Notes under the pieces: generated by a model
The model's database searches: none
What the model saw: the letters and a program-made list of their open reading frames with translations, nothing else
Told to the model about the DNA's origin: nothing
Translations under genes and position numbers: made by a program
Shown here: piece by piece, positions 1 through 6,834 of the stretch
Layout: every line of letters begins with the position of its first letter
Numbering within the stretch: the first letter of the stretch is position 1
Source: Pseudomonadota bacterium
Lineage (GTDB): Bacteria; Pseudomonadota; Gammaproteobacteria; Xanthomonadales; Xanthomonadaceae
Direction of reading: 5' to 3'
DNA: 19,951 nucleotides
Assembly (NCBI GenBank): GCA_025355485.1
Contig: JANXZP010000032.1
Coordinates: forward strand, 1-19,951

Positions 1-525
1 TTCGAGGCGATTCCAGATGCCGGGCGAACTCTGCGGCTGTTCGCGCAGCAGCTGTTCGTAGAACGCGACGTTGAAGCGGAAGAAGTCGATGAGCTCGCAC
101 GCGCTGTCGATCTCGGCCTGGTGGCAGGTCTTGCTCTGGCCCAGCATCGTTGATGCGTTGAGCGCATCGCGGTACGGACCCTGCAACAGCTCGCCGGCTT
201 TCAGGAACACCGCGGCGCGCGCTTCCCACGGCAGGTTCGCCCAATCCTTTTGCGCACGCACCGCGGCGCGGATCGCCATCTGTACTTCCGATTCGCCGCC
301 CTGGTGGAAATCGGCGAGCACATGCGCGTGGCGATGCGGCATCACCGACTGGCCGAGCTTGCTGGTGCGCACGTCCTTGCCGTCGATGACCAGCGGGATC
401 TCGATTTTTTCGGCTGACATCTCCGCGAGTTTCTGCTTCAGGCTCGCGCGCTCCGGCGACCCGGGCGCGTAGCCCTTCACCGGCTCGTTGAGTGGGGTGG
501 GGACTTTCGAGATGGCGAGGGACAT
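1..525 (-). CDS. pruA: L-glutamate gamma-semialdehyde (delta-1-pyrroline-5-carboxylate) dehydrogenase, N-terminal part
   Basis: This enzyme oxidises glutamate semialdehyde, formed from P5C, to glutamate with NAD+; it is the second step of proline catabolism in the cytoplasm. The reading frame is open from the ATG at 525 to the window edge, giving 175 residues of an expected roughly 540. Recognisable stretches are YAPGSPER (19-26), PHRHAHVL (63-70), TMLGQSKT (126-133), QAEIDSACELIDFFRFN (136-152) and GIWNR (169-173). These are characteristic of the group 1, stand-alone P5C dehydrogenases rather than the bifunctional PutA. The NAD-binding, catalytic Glu and catalytic Cys regions lie outside the window, so activity cannot be judged. 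It lies 73 bp downstream of the kinase gene on the same strand. A TACAAT hexamer at 550-555 (minus) could be a -10 element, but no -35 is visible. Confidence 0.93.
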   Translation of the reverse strand, partial: MSLAISKVPTPLNEPVKGYAPGSPERASLKQKLAEMSAEKIEIPLVIDGKDVRTSKLGQSVMPHRHAHVLADFHQGGESEVQMAIRAAVRAQKDWANLPWEARAAVFLKAGELLQGPYRDALNASTMLGQSKTCHQAEIDSACELIDFFRFNVAFYEQLLREQPQSSPGIWNRLE

Positions 526-598
526 GGGCGGCTCCGGGGAAAGACGCGCATTGTAAACCGCCGCCCATTTCGAGGGATGAGCTTTGCTGTCAGATCGC

Positions 599-2899
599 CT
601 ACTTGCCGGCCTGTGCCGGGGTGCTTGTATGCCGTGGCCAAGGGAGCGGCTCGACGGTGACGAATTCCGCCGGAGCTTCGAGCGGCAAGTGGGCCGAGGC
701 GACCAGCGACTTGACGTAAGCGAATTCACCGTGCTCGCGGATCGCTCGAAAGCGCGCGGCGGCATCGGGTTCGGAACCCGGCGGCAATTTCTTCAACGCC
801 GTATAGATCCAGCGTAAATCCCTGTACTTGCGCAAACTCTGCGCCTGCTCGACCGGGTTGCGGGACAAGTTGAACGTCAAGGTCGCCGCCGCAAACTCGT
901 CGCTCAGCCAGGGCTTCATCGCAGGTTGGATCTTCGCCACGATGGCGAGACACGCATTTTCGACTGCTGGTGCGTTGCGCGCAGCAATGGAATGTCCGCA
1001 GTACCCGTTGTACTTGAACTTGTATGCAAACTTACCGACCCGGTTCCAGATTTCCAGGGCGAAGTCGGCTGGCGCGATGCGGGCTTCAGCGGGCAGGTTC
1101 GATGTCAGACGCGTTGCGAATGCCATTGCGGCATCGAGGAAGTCCGCCTCATGGTGGTCGAAGCGTGGCGCCTGCACTGCGCGCAGCAGCAGGCGATCGC
1201 CTTTCCCGTCGGGGGTGTCGGGAAGTCCCATCAGCCATGCCGCCGCATTGTCGGGATCGAGTTCCCTGAAGCGCTGTATGGCAACCGTGCAGGCAGGGTC
1301 GGACACGTCGCAGGACAGGGCAAGCCATTGCGCCTGCCAGGGTTGATCGATCCTGTGCACGGCCTGCTCCAGCCATGCATGCGCTTGGTCACGGCCAAGA
1401 TCCGGGGCGTCGCTGTCGGCAAGCAGGTAGGCGAACACCAGCCCTTCGGTCGTGCCGGTGGCCGCTGCGGCCTTGGCGCGCTCGGATCGGTACAGATCGA
1501 TCGCGACGCCGTCGAGCGTCCGCGCGAGTTGCGCGCTGAGACGCGGATTGCCCCATACGGCGATCTTTGGGACGTAATCGCGCAACGATTCGAGGTAGAG
1601 CCGCCGTTGCGCGATCGGCAGCGTTGGGTCGATCGTGGTGTCAGGGCTGAGACCGCCGTTGCAGTTGTTGAAAGGGAAAAAATCGCAGTCAACCACTGGA
1701 AGTTTATCGCCATTGCCGCCATTGCGCGTCTGCAGGATCGGTTGGTCCTTGTCTGGCGTTTGCGACATCAGCATGCGGACCAGGCCTTCAGCGCCTGCGC
1801 GTTCGTACTCGGCCTTGCGATAGAGGTTCGCAAACACGAAGCTGCCCGCGATCGCGAACAGGAGCAGTCCGCCGAGCGCCAGGGCGAACCGCGGCTCGCG
1901 CGCGTACCAGCGTTGCAGTCGTTCAATCCGCGTCGGGCTACGCACGCTGACCGGCAGGCTGTTCGCGAATCGGCGCAAGTCGTCGGCGAATGCCTCCACG
2001 CTGGCATAGCGGTTCGCCGCGCGCAGGTTCAGGCATTTCAGGCAGATCGCTTCGAGGTCTTTCAGCACGGAGGAATTCAACGAACGCGGATTCGGGATTT
2101 GTCCTGCAAGCGCGCGTTGCATCACGTCCGCCGCCGACCCGCAACCATGCGGGGAGAGACCGCAGAGGATTTCATAGAGGATCGCACCGAGCGCATAGAT
2201 ATCCGTCCCGGCACTGAGGCGGAATTCCTTGATCAACACTTGCTCAGGCGCCATGTAGCCGGGCGTTCCGGACACTTCCTGCGCCTCGACCTGGCCCTGG
2301 CTGTTCATGTGCCGCGCAAGTCCGAAGTCGGCGACCAGCGGCTCGCCGCGTTCGTCGATCAGCACGTTCGCGGGCTTGAGATCCAGATGCAGCAACTGCA
2401 ACCGATGCGCATAACCGACGGCATCGCAAAGCTTCAACATCATTGCGACTGCTGCGGCATGGCCGAGTCGTTCGCGCTGGATGCGTGTAGCGAGGGTTTC
2501 GCCACGCACCAGTTGCATCGCGATGAAGGCCACGCCGTCGACTTGTCCGATCTCGAGTATCGACACGATGTTGGGATGATTCAGTGCAGCTGCGCTTTTT
2601 GCCTCGAAGCGGAAGCGCGCGAGCGCCTCGCCATCCTCCGCCATCTGCATATTGAGAATCTTGATTGCGACATCGCGTTCGAGGCTGAGCTGGTGAGCGC
2701 GATAAACCAGGCCCATACCGCCCGCGCCGATGCGCTTGACCAGCGTGTAGGCGCCGAACCGGCACTGCTCGGGATCGCTCAGGTCGATTTCGAGGTCGCT
2801 CAGTGACCGACCCGCAGCCAGTGCGAGCGACAGCGCGGCGATCGTGCGGCCTTCACTTGCGGTGTGTCCCAAGCTTACAGTGTGAACCTGACCCGACAT
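599..2899 (-). CDS. Transmembrane serine/threonine protein kinase with C-terminal periplasmic domain
   Basis: This is a Hanks-type kinase of 766 residues. Visible elements: glycine loop GAGGMG (58-63), VAIK lysine K80, helix-C glutamate E99, catalytic loop HLDLKPAN (171-178), DFG (191-193) and SGTPGYMAPEQ (210-220). The usual HRD is HLD, so this is a non-RD kinase, but D173, K175, N178 and D191 are kept. A single hydrophobic segment (about 338-357) follows an Arg-rich stretch, which predicts a cytoplasmic kinase and about 400 residues in the periplasm. That outer part matches no family I recognise and has six cysteines in three close pairs: C405/C413, C530/C537, C634/C650. The ATG at 2899 was chosen because upstream in-frame sequence (to 3004) is unlike coding sequence and would overlap the divergent sigma gene. 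The neighbour suggests it phosphorylates the sigma factor encoded at 2988-3644; this is inference. Confidence 0.93.
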   Translation of the reverse strand: MSGQVHTVSLGHTASEGRTIAALSLALAAGRSLSDLEIDLSDPEQCRFGAYTLVKRIGAGGMGLVYRAHQLSLERDVAIKILNMQMAEDGEALARFRFEAKSAAALNHPNIVSILEIGQVDGVAFIAMQLVRGETLATRIQRERLGHAAAVAMMLKLCDAVGYAHRLQLLHLDLKPANVLIDERGEPLVADFGLARHMNSQGQVEAQEVSGTPGYMAPEQVLIKEFRLSAGTDIYALGAILYEILCGLSPHGCGSAADVMQRALAGQIPNPRSLNSSVLKDLEAICLKCLNLRAANRYASVEAFADDLRRFANSLPVSVRSPTRIERLQRWYAREPRFALALGGLLLFAIAGSFVFANLYRKAEYERAGAEGLVRMLMSQTPDKDQPILQTRNGGNGDKLPVVDCDFFPFNNCNGGLSPDTTIDPTLPIAQRRLYLESLRDYVPKIAVWGNPRLSAQLARTLDGVAIDLYRSERAKAAAATGTTEGLVFAYLLADSDAPDLGRDQAHAWLEQAVHRIDQPWQAQWLALSCDVSDPACTVAIQRFRELDPDNAAAWLMGLPDTPDGKGDRLLLRAVQAPRFDHHEADFLDAAMAFATRLTSNLPAEARIAPADFALEIWNRVGKFAYKFKYNGYCGHSIAARNAPAVENACLAIVAKIQPAMKPWLSDEFAAATLTFNLSRNPVEQAQSLRKYRDLRWIYTALKKLPPGSEPDAAARFRAIREHGEFAYVKSLVASAHLPLEAPAEFVTVEPLPWPRHTSTPAQAGK

Positions 2900-2987
2900 G
2901 GCGGTGTCCCGTGGCTGCTTCCTTCCATACCTATACGCCCGGCATGGCGAATGTGACACAGGCGATGCACGCCTGCGAGCCGTACCG
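2900..2987. promoter_or_regulatory. Divergent promoter region between kinase and ECF sigma genes
   Basis: These 88 bp separate two divergent start codons and must hold the control elements for at least one of the genes. On the minus strand, GTCACA (2952-2957) and TATAGG (2930-2935) lie 16 bp apart and could form a weak promoter about 30 bp upstream of the kinase ATG. A small palindrome, TGTG-A-CACA, lies at 2952-2960. It resembles one CRP/Clp half-site, but the second half is missing. I see no convincing plus-strand promoter; if the sigma factor controls itself, its recognition motif should lie here. Confidence 0.4.
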
Positions 2988-3644
2988 ATGAATTTCCCTA
3001 CCACCCGCTGGAGTTTGATCGTCGCCAGCGGCGACAGTGACGACGCGCGCAGGGCGTGGGCGGAACTCGCGGCGAACTACCGATCGGCTATCCACACTTA
3101 TTTTCGCTGCCGTTTCGGTGCCGACGCGGCGGAGGATCTGACTAGCTCGTTCTTTACCGAATCAATCGCCGGCGGTTGGTGGGCGCGCGCCGATCTGGAT
3201 CGTGGAAGTTTCCGCAACTATCTGCGCATGTTGTTGCGTCGCTTCGGCGCGCGCCATGTCGAAGCTACTGCGTCCATGCACGCCTCCGATCACGATGTCG
3301 ATCGCCTGGTTGACGATCAGGCCAGCCCTGAAGCGGCATACGACCGCGATTTTGCGCACGCCCTGGTGGAGCGTGCGCTCGCGCGGCTTCGGATTGAGCA
3401 CATCAACTCTCCCGATGGCGAAGCTCTGTTGCCATTTTTGCTGGATCGCGGCGATCAGGGCGACCTCAAGCAATTGGCGGTCGAACTGGGTTTGGCGCAG
3501 AACACCTTGCTGCAACGATTGCGCAGGATGCGATTGCGTTTGCGCGAGCTGTTGCGCGACGAGTTCGCCCAACTGGTGGTCGATCCTGCGTTGATCGATG
3601 TCGAATTGTTGCTGATCCAACAGGCGTTGACGCGCAGTGAATGA
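2988..3644 (+). CDS. ECF-family RNA polymerase sigma factor, kinase-associated (FPTTRWS type)
   Basis: A 218-residue sigma-70 family protein of the extracytoplasmic-function size class. The N-terminus FPTTRWSLIVASGD (3-16) is the hallmark of a subgroup often encoded beside Ser/Thr kinases (the ECF43-like class) instead of an anti-sigma gene. The sigma2 region is about 26-95, with the region 2.2 helix AAEDLTSSFF (47-56) and DRGSFRNYLRMLLRRF (71-86). The sigma4 helix-turn-helix is about 145-190 (DLKQLAVELGL, then TLLQRLRRMRLRL). In many relatives region 2.2 reads EDLTQEFF or EDLVQEVF; here the QE pair is replaced by two serines following T52. The ATG at 2988 was chosen because it begins the conserved FPTTRWS block; an earlier in-frame ATG at 2898 would reach into the kinase gene. 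No anti-sigma gene is adjacent. The class assignment rests on motif recognition only. Confidence 0.88.
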   Translation: MNFPTTRWSLIVASGDSDDARRAWAELAANYRSAIHTYFRCRFGADAAEDLTSSFFTESIAGGWWARADLDRGSFRNYLRMLLRRFGARHVEATASMHASDHDVDRLVDDQASPEAAYDRDFAHALVERALARLRIEHINSPDGEALLPFLLDRGDQGDLKQLAVELGLAQNTLLQRLRRMRLRLRELLRDEFAQLVVDPALIDVELLLIQQALTRSE

Positions 3645-3686
3645 GCCGAGTTCGTGCTTTCCAGCTACGCGTGCCTGCGCATGAAA

Positions 3687-4469
3687 CTACTTCTGGGCAA
3701 TGCCGGTACCGACGCCGACCTTGTCCGCGAGCCGCACCATCGCCGACGCCGCGCTGACGAATTCGGACGGCATCATCACGATCGTCATCGTGTTCTGTTC
3801 GGCGCCGACCTCGGTCAGCATCTGCATCCTGCGCAGCTCGATCGCCATCGGCGTCTGCGCCATCTTGGTCGCCGCTTCGGTGAGTTTCAGCGCGGCCTCG
3901 AATTCGGCCTCGGCCTTGATGATGCGCGCGCGTTTTTCGCGGTGGGCCTCTGCTTCCTGCGCCATCGCACGCTGCATGGTCTTGGGGATTTCCACGTCCT
4001 TGATCTGCACGCGATCGACCGACACTCCCCACGGCTCGGTGACCTTGTCGATGATCTCGCCGAGCATGATCGAGAGCTTTTCCTGCTCCTTCAGCAGTTC
4101 GTCGAGCGAATGCTGTCCGATCACGTTGCGCAGGCTGGTCAGTGCGGTCTGCCGCACCGCGTCCTCGTAGGAAGCGACCTCGATGATCGCGTTCTCGGGA
4201 TTGACCACCCTGAACCAGACCACTGCGCGCACCTTCACCGGCACGTTGTCGTTGGTCATGGTTTCCTGCGGTTCGATGTCCTGGGTGATGACGCGGATGT
4301 CGATCACCATCATGCGATCGACGACCGGGATGATCCATCTCAGGCCCGGTTCGCGGGTGCCTTGGTAACGACCGAGCCGGAACACCAGCCCGCGCTGGTA
4401 TTGCTGCAGGACGCGCAGGCCAGAGAGGGCCAGCATGACGATGATGAAAACAGGGAGCAGGAACGGCAT
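3687..4469 (-). CDS. SPFH/Band 7 domain protein (stomatin/slipin-like)
   Basis: A 260-residue membrane-anchored SPFH protein of the kind that oligomerises in the inner membrane and organises membrane domains or chaperones proteases. The N-terminal hydrophobic segment (1-18) is followed by the stomatin signature: QRGLVFRLGRYQG (25-37), EPGLRWIIP (40-48), DIRVITQDIEPQE (57-69), TNDNVPVKVRAVVWFRV (72-88) and WGVSVDRVQIKDVEIP (147-162). A charged Ala/Glu-rich helix follows (165-225), and a hydrophobic C-terminal part (226-250) is typical for oligomerisation. The start at 4469 has an AGGAAA ribosome-binding site at 4476-4481. Slipins usually sit next to an NfeD-type partner; none is present here, since the upstream gene is a diguanylate cyclase 60 bp away and the downstream neighbour converges from the other strand. 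Confidence 0.92.
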   Translation of the reverse strand: MPFLLPVFIIVMLALSGLRVLQQYQRGLVFRLGRYQGTREPGLRWIIPVVDRMMVIDIRVITQDIEPQETMTNDNVPVKVRAVVWFRVVNPENAIIEVASYEDAVRQTALTSLRNVIGQHSLDELLKEQEKLSIMLGEIIDKVTEPWGVSVDRVQIKDVEIPKTMQRAMAQEAEAHREKRARIIKAEAEFEAALKLTEAATKMAQTPMAIELRRMQMLTEVGAEQNTMTIVMMPSEFVSAASAMVRLADKVGVGTGIAQK

Positions 4470-4529
4470 GTGATGTTTCCTCGCAGGCGGTGTGCGCGAA
4501 ACCCGTAACGTGCAGGCACGCCGCAAGGA

Positions 4530-6752
4530 TTATGCCACCGCTTTCTTATCCAGCGAGCTGACGATCTTGAGCTCGCGGTTCTCGATCAGCGATTGCGTAC
4601 CCGATTGCAGGCTCTGCAACAGGCCGGCGCGGTCGCAGTCTGCGGTTGGGCGCAGTGCGGCCCAGCCGTTGCGACCATTATTCTTGACCCAGTACAGCGC
4701 GGCGTCGGCGAGTTCGATGGTCTGCTCCCATCCGAGTTCAAACGGGGAATCGCGGAACAGCGGATATTCGGCGAGGCCGATCGAGCAGGTCATCGGCAGG
4801 CGCAGTTCTTCGCCGGTGTCGAACCCGTGCTGTTCGACCCGCCTGCGGATGCGTTCGCCGAGCGCGGCGACGTCCTTGCGATGCATCGGGCGGAACACGA
4901 GCAGGAATTCCTCGCCGCCCCAGCGCACGATGTAGTCGCCGGTCTTGACCAGGCTCCTGAGCACATCGGCGAACACCTGCAGCGCGCGATCGCCGGTCTT
5001 GTGTCCGAAGCTGTCGTTGATGCGCTTGAAATGGTCGATGTCGACGACGGCGAACACCAGCGCCTGCTCGTGGTCGCCTGAACGCTCCTGCTCGCGGTCG
5101 TAGAACGCGAGGTCCACCGGGATTTGCGCGGTCAGGTAACGCCGGTTGTGCAGGCCGGTCAGCGGGTCGGTCTGGCTGGCGTGCTCGAGCTGGAGATTGG
5201 CGATGTGCAGCGATTCGTTGGCCCGGCGTCGTTCGAGCGCGTTGGCGATATGGAATGAGACGAAGTTCAGCAGTTCCTCGTCGCGGGCGGTGTATTGGTA
5301 GTCGCGCGTATAGCGTTGCACGGTGATCAGGCCGATGGTCTTGCCCTCGATCATCAGCGGCACGCCCAGCCAGTTCTCGGACGTGGCGCCGATCGACTGC
5401 GCTTCGCCCGTCGCCATCATCTCCTGCAGCCTGGCACGGTCGGCCCGCAGCGGCCTGCCGGTGCGCAACACGTACTCGCTCAAGCCGTGCGCGAGATTGC
5501 GCGATTCGAACCGGGCATGGCGCTCATCGACCGCGAACGGAAACGCGAGTTCTTCTCCGCTTTCGTCGAGCAAGCCGATGAAGAAATTCCGCGCATCCAG
5601 CAATTCGCCGACGATGCCGTGGATGGCGGCATAGAAGGTCTCCATCGTCTCGCCGGTGTTGGCGACTTCGGCGATCCGGAACAGCGCTGCCTGCAGGCGC
5701 TCGCTGCGCTGGCGTTCGGCGACTTCCTCGCGCAGTGCGAGGGTGCGTTCCTCGACTCGCCGCTCCATCTCCTTGGTGGCCTCGCGGCGCGAGAGGGTGG
5801 TCAGGATATTCTGCGCGAGGTAGGCGAGCAGGGCCTGGTCGTCGTAGCTGTAGCGGATCGCCGGATCGTAGCTCTGGACCACCGCGCCGCCGCGCACCTG
5901 GCCGTTTTCGATCATCGGCACGCCAAGCCAGTCCTCGCTGCGCGGGCCGACGAATTCGACGCGCTCGATCCTGAGCTGCTTGCGTAGTTCGTCGCCGGGC
6001 CCGTGCAAGGGTAGTCCGTGGCGCAGCATCGCCAGGGTAAGCGAATTACTGAATCGTGACGCATCGATGACCTCGTTCGGGTCGCGCTCGTGGGTATCGA
6101 GGGTGTCGGCGAAATACACGACCTGGATCGTCTCGGGCCCGGTCGTGTAACGCACGATGAAGAAGTTCTTCGCGTACATCAGCCCGCCGACGATCTGGTG
6201 CAGCTCCTTCAGGACATCGGCGGTGTCGCGGTCCGAACTCGCGCAATCGCTGATCGCGAACAGCGCGCGCTGTAGGCGCTCGGCGCGCGCGAGCCGCTCC
6301 ACGTCCAGTCGCAGCCGTTCGGTCTGCAGCAGAGATTCGACGCGCGTGGCGAGCAAGTCCAGTGTCTCCTTCCACTCGGCCTGTCGGGCCGGAGAGGCGA
6401 GCGCCTCGCGTTCGCGGCGATAGAACAAAATCGCCCACGGGTGACCGTCGCCGGTAAGCCGGCATGCGCCTTCGATGCAGTCGCCCTCGTGGCTGTCCTG
6501 TTCGACCGATCCAGTGCCATGGCGGACACGGGGTAGCAGCGCTGCGAAGGCGGGGTCGATCGGGCCGGGCGGGCAGGATTGTTCCGCAGTGTCCTGGCCG
6601 AGTTCGATGTTCCAGGCCAGCCGAACCGAGCGGCAGCCCATCGATTGCAAGTGCTGTACCACCGTCCTCGCAAGCTCGGGCATGTCGTTGCTCCCGAGCA
6701 GCGAGCGCAGGAACGATTCGGGCTCACGCACCGCTTGCGGGGTATCGGACAT
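4530..6752 (-). CDS. GAF-GAF-GGDEF diguanylate cyclase
   Basis: A soluble 740-residue protein predicted to make c-di-GMP from two GTP. In order: a divergent N-terminal domain (about 10-145) with C40, C60, C92 and C97; a coiled coil (145-165); GAF domain 1 (about 165-320, with GLMYAKNFFIV and DWLGVPM); a heptad-like coil (322-355); GAF domain 2 (about 355-510, with EYVLRTGRPL, WLGVPL, FVSFHIA); then GGDEF (about 525-705). The GGDEF part has DPLTGLHNRR (529-538), DIDHFKRIND (571-580), FGHKTGD (582-588) and active-site GGEEF (612-616), a permitted active variant. The allosteric I-site, normally RxxD, reads KTGD (603-606), so product inhibition may be weak or lost. I see no membrane segment. The start at 6752 was chosen over the ATG at 6815 because the longer N-terminus would span a likely promoter. 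It is a sensory paralogue of the GGDEF-EAL protein at 13003-15942. Confidence 0.93.
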   Translation of the reverse strand: MSDTPQAVREPESFLRSLLGSNDMPELARTVVQHLQSMGCRSVRLAWNIELGQDTAEQSCPPGPIDPAFAALLPRVRHGTGSVEQDSHEGDCIEGACRLTGDGHPWAILFYRREREALASPARQAEWKETLDLLATRVESLLQTERLRLDVERLARAERLQRALFAISDCASSDRDTADVLKELHQIVGGLMYAKNFFIVRYTTGPETIQVVYFADTLDTHERDPNEVIDASRFSNSLTLAMLRHGLPLHGPGDELRKQLRIERVEFVGPRSEDWLGVPMIENGQVRGGAVVQSYDPAIRYSYDDQALLAYLAQNILTTLSRREATKEMERRVEERTLALREEVAERQRSERLQAALFRIAEVANTGETMETFYAAIHGIVGELLDARNFFIGLLDESGEELAFPFAVDERHARFESRNLAHGLSEYVLRTGRPLRADRARLQEMMATGEAQSIGATSENWLGVPLMIEGKTIGLITVQRYTRDYQYTARDEELLNFVSFHIANALERRRANESLHIANLQLEHASQTDPLTGLHNRRYLTAQIPVDLAFYDREQERSGDHEQALVFAVVDIDHFKRINDSFGHKTGDRALQVFADVLRSLVKTGDYIVRWGGEEFLLVFRPMHRKDVAALGERIRRRVEQHGFDTGEELRLPMTCSIGLAEYPLFRDSPFELGWEQTIELADAALYWVKNNGRNGWAALRPTADCDRAGLLQSLQSGTQSLIENRELKIVSSLDKKAVA

Positions 6753-6780
6753 CGGCCCCTGTACCTGAATATCCGCGGCC

Positions 6781-6789
6781 AGTGTAGCA
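6781..6789 (-). promoter_or_regulatory. Extended -10 promoter candidate for the diguanylate cyclase gene
   Basis: Read on the minus strand this is TGCTACACT, an extended -10 (TGn plus TACACT), placed about 30 bp before the ATG at 6752. No good -35 is visible. In the same 82-bp gap, a short inverted repeat (GCCCG/CGGGC, 6808-6825) follows the transporter stop codon and precedes an ATTTTC stretch. It could be a weak terminator, but the stem is only 5 bp. Confidence 0.4.
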
Positions 6790-6834
6790 GTCAGAAAATG
6801 TCCGCGCGCCCGCATGCGATCGGGCCGGCCCGCC

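Noticed and set aside
926..2806. A 626-codon plus-strand open frame opposite the kinase gene
   Set aside because: The minus strand carries a full set of kinase motifs; the plus-strand translation has no domain signal and no good ribosome-binding site.
2952..2970. Possible CRP/Clp site beginning TGTGACACA
   Set aside because: Only one half-site (TGTGA) matches; the expected TCACA half six bases later is absent.
3466..4338. A 290-codon minus-strand frame spanning the end of the sigma gene and most of the SPFH gene
   Set aside because: It is an out-of-frame shadow of the SPFH gene, composed mainly of Arg, Gly, Asp and Ala with no domain signal.
6821..6832. Perfect 12-bp palindrome CGGGCCGGCCCG just after the OPT transporter stop
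   Set aside because: Without a spacer it can form only a 4-bp stem, and such GC palindromes arise easily in GC-rich DNA; not enough for a terminator or operator call.
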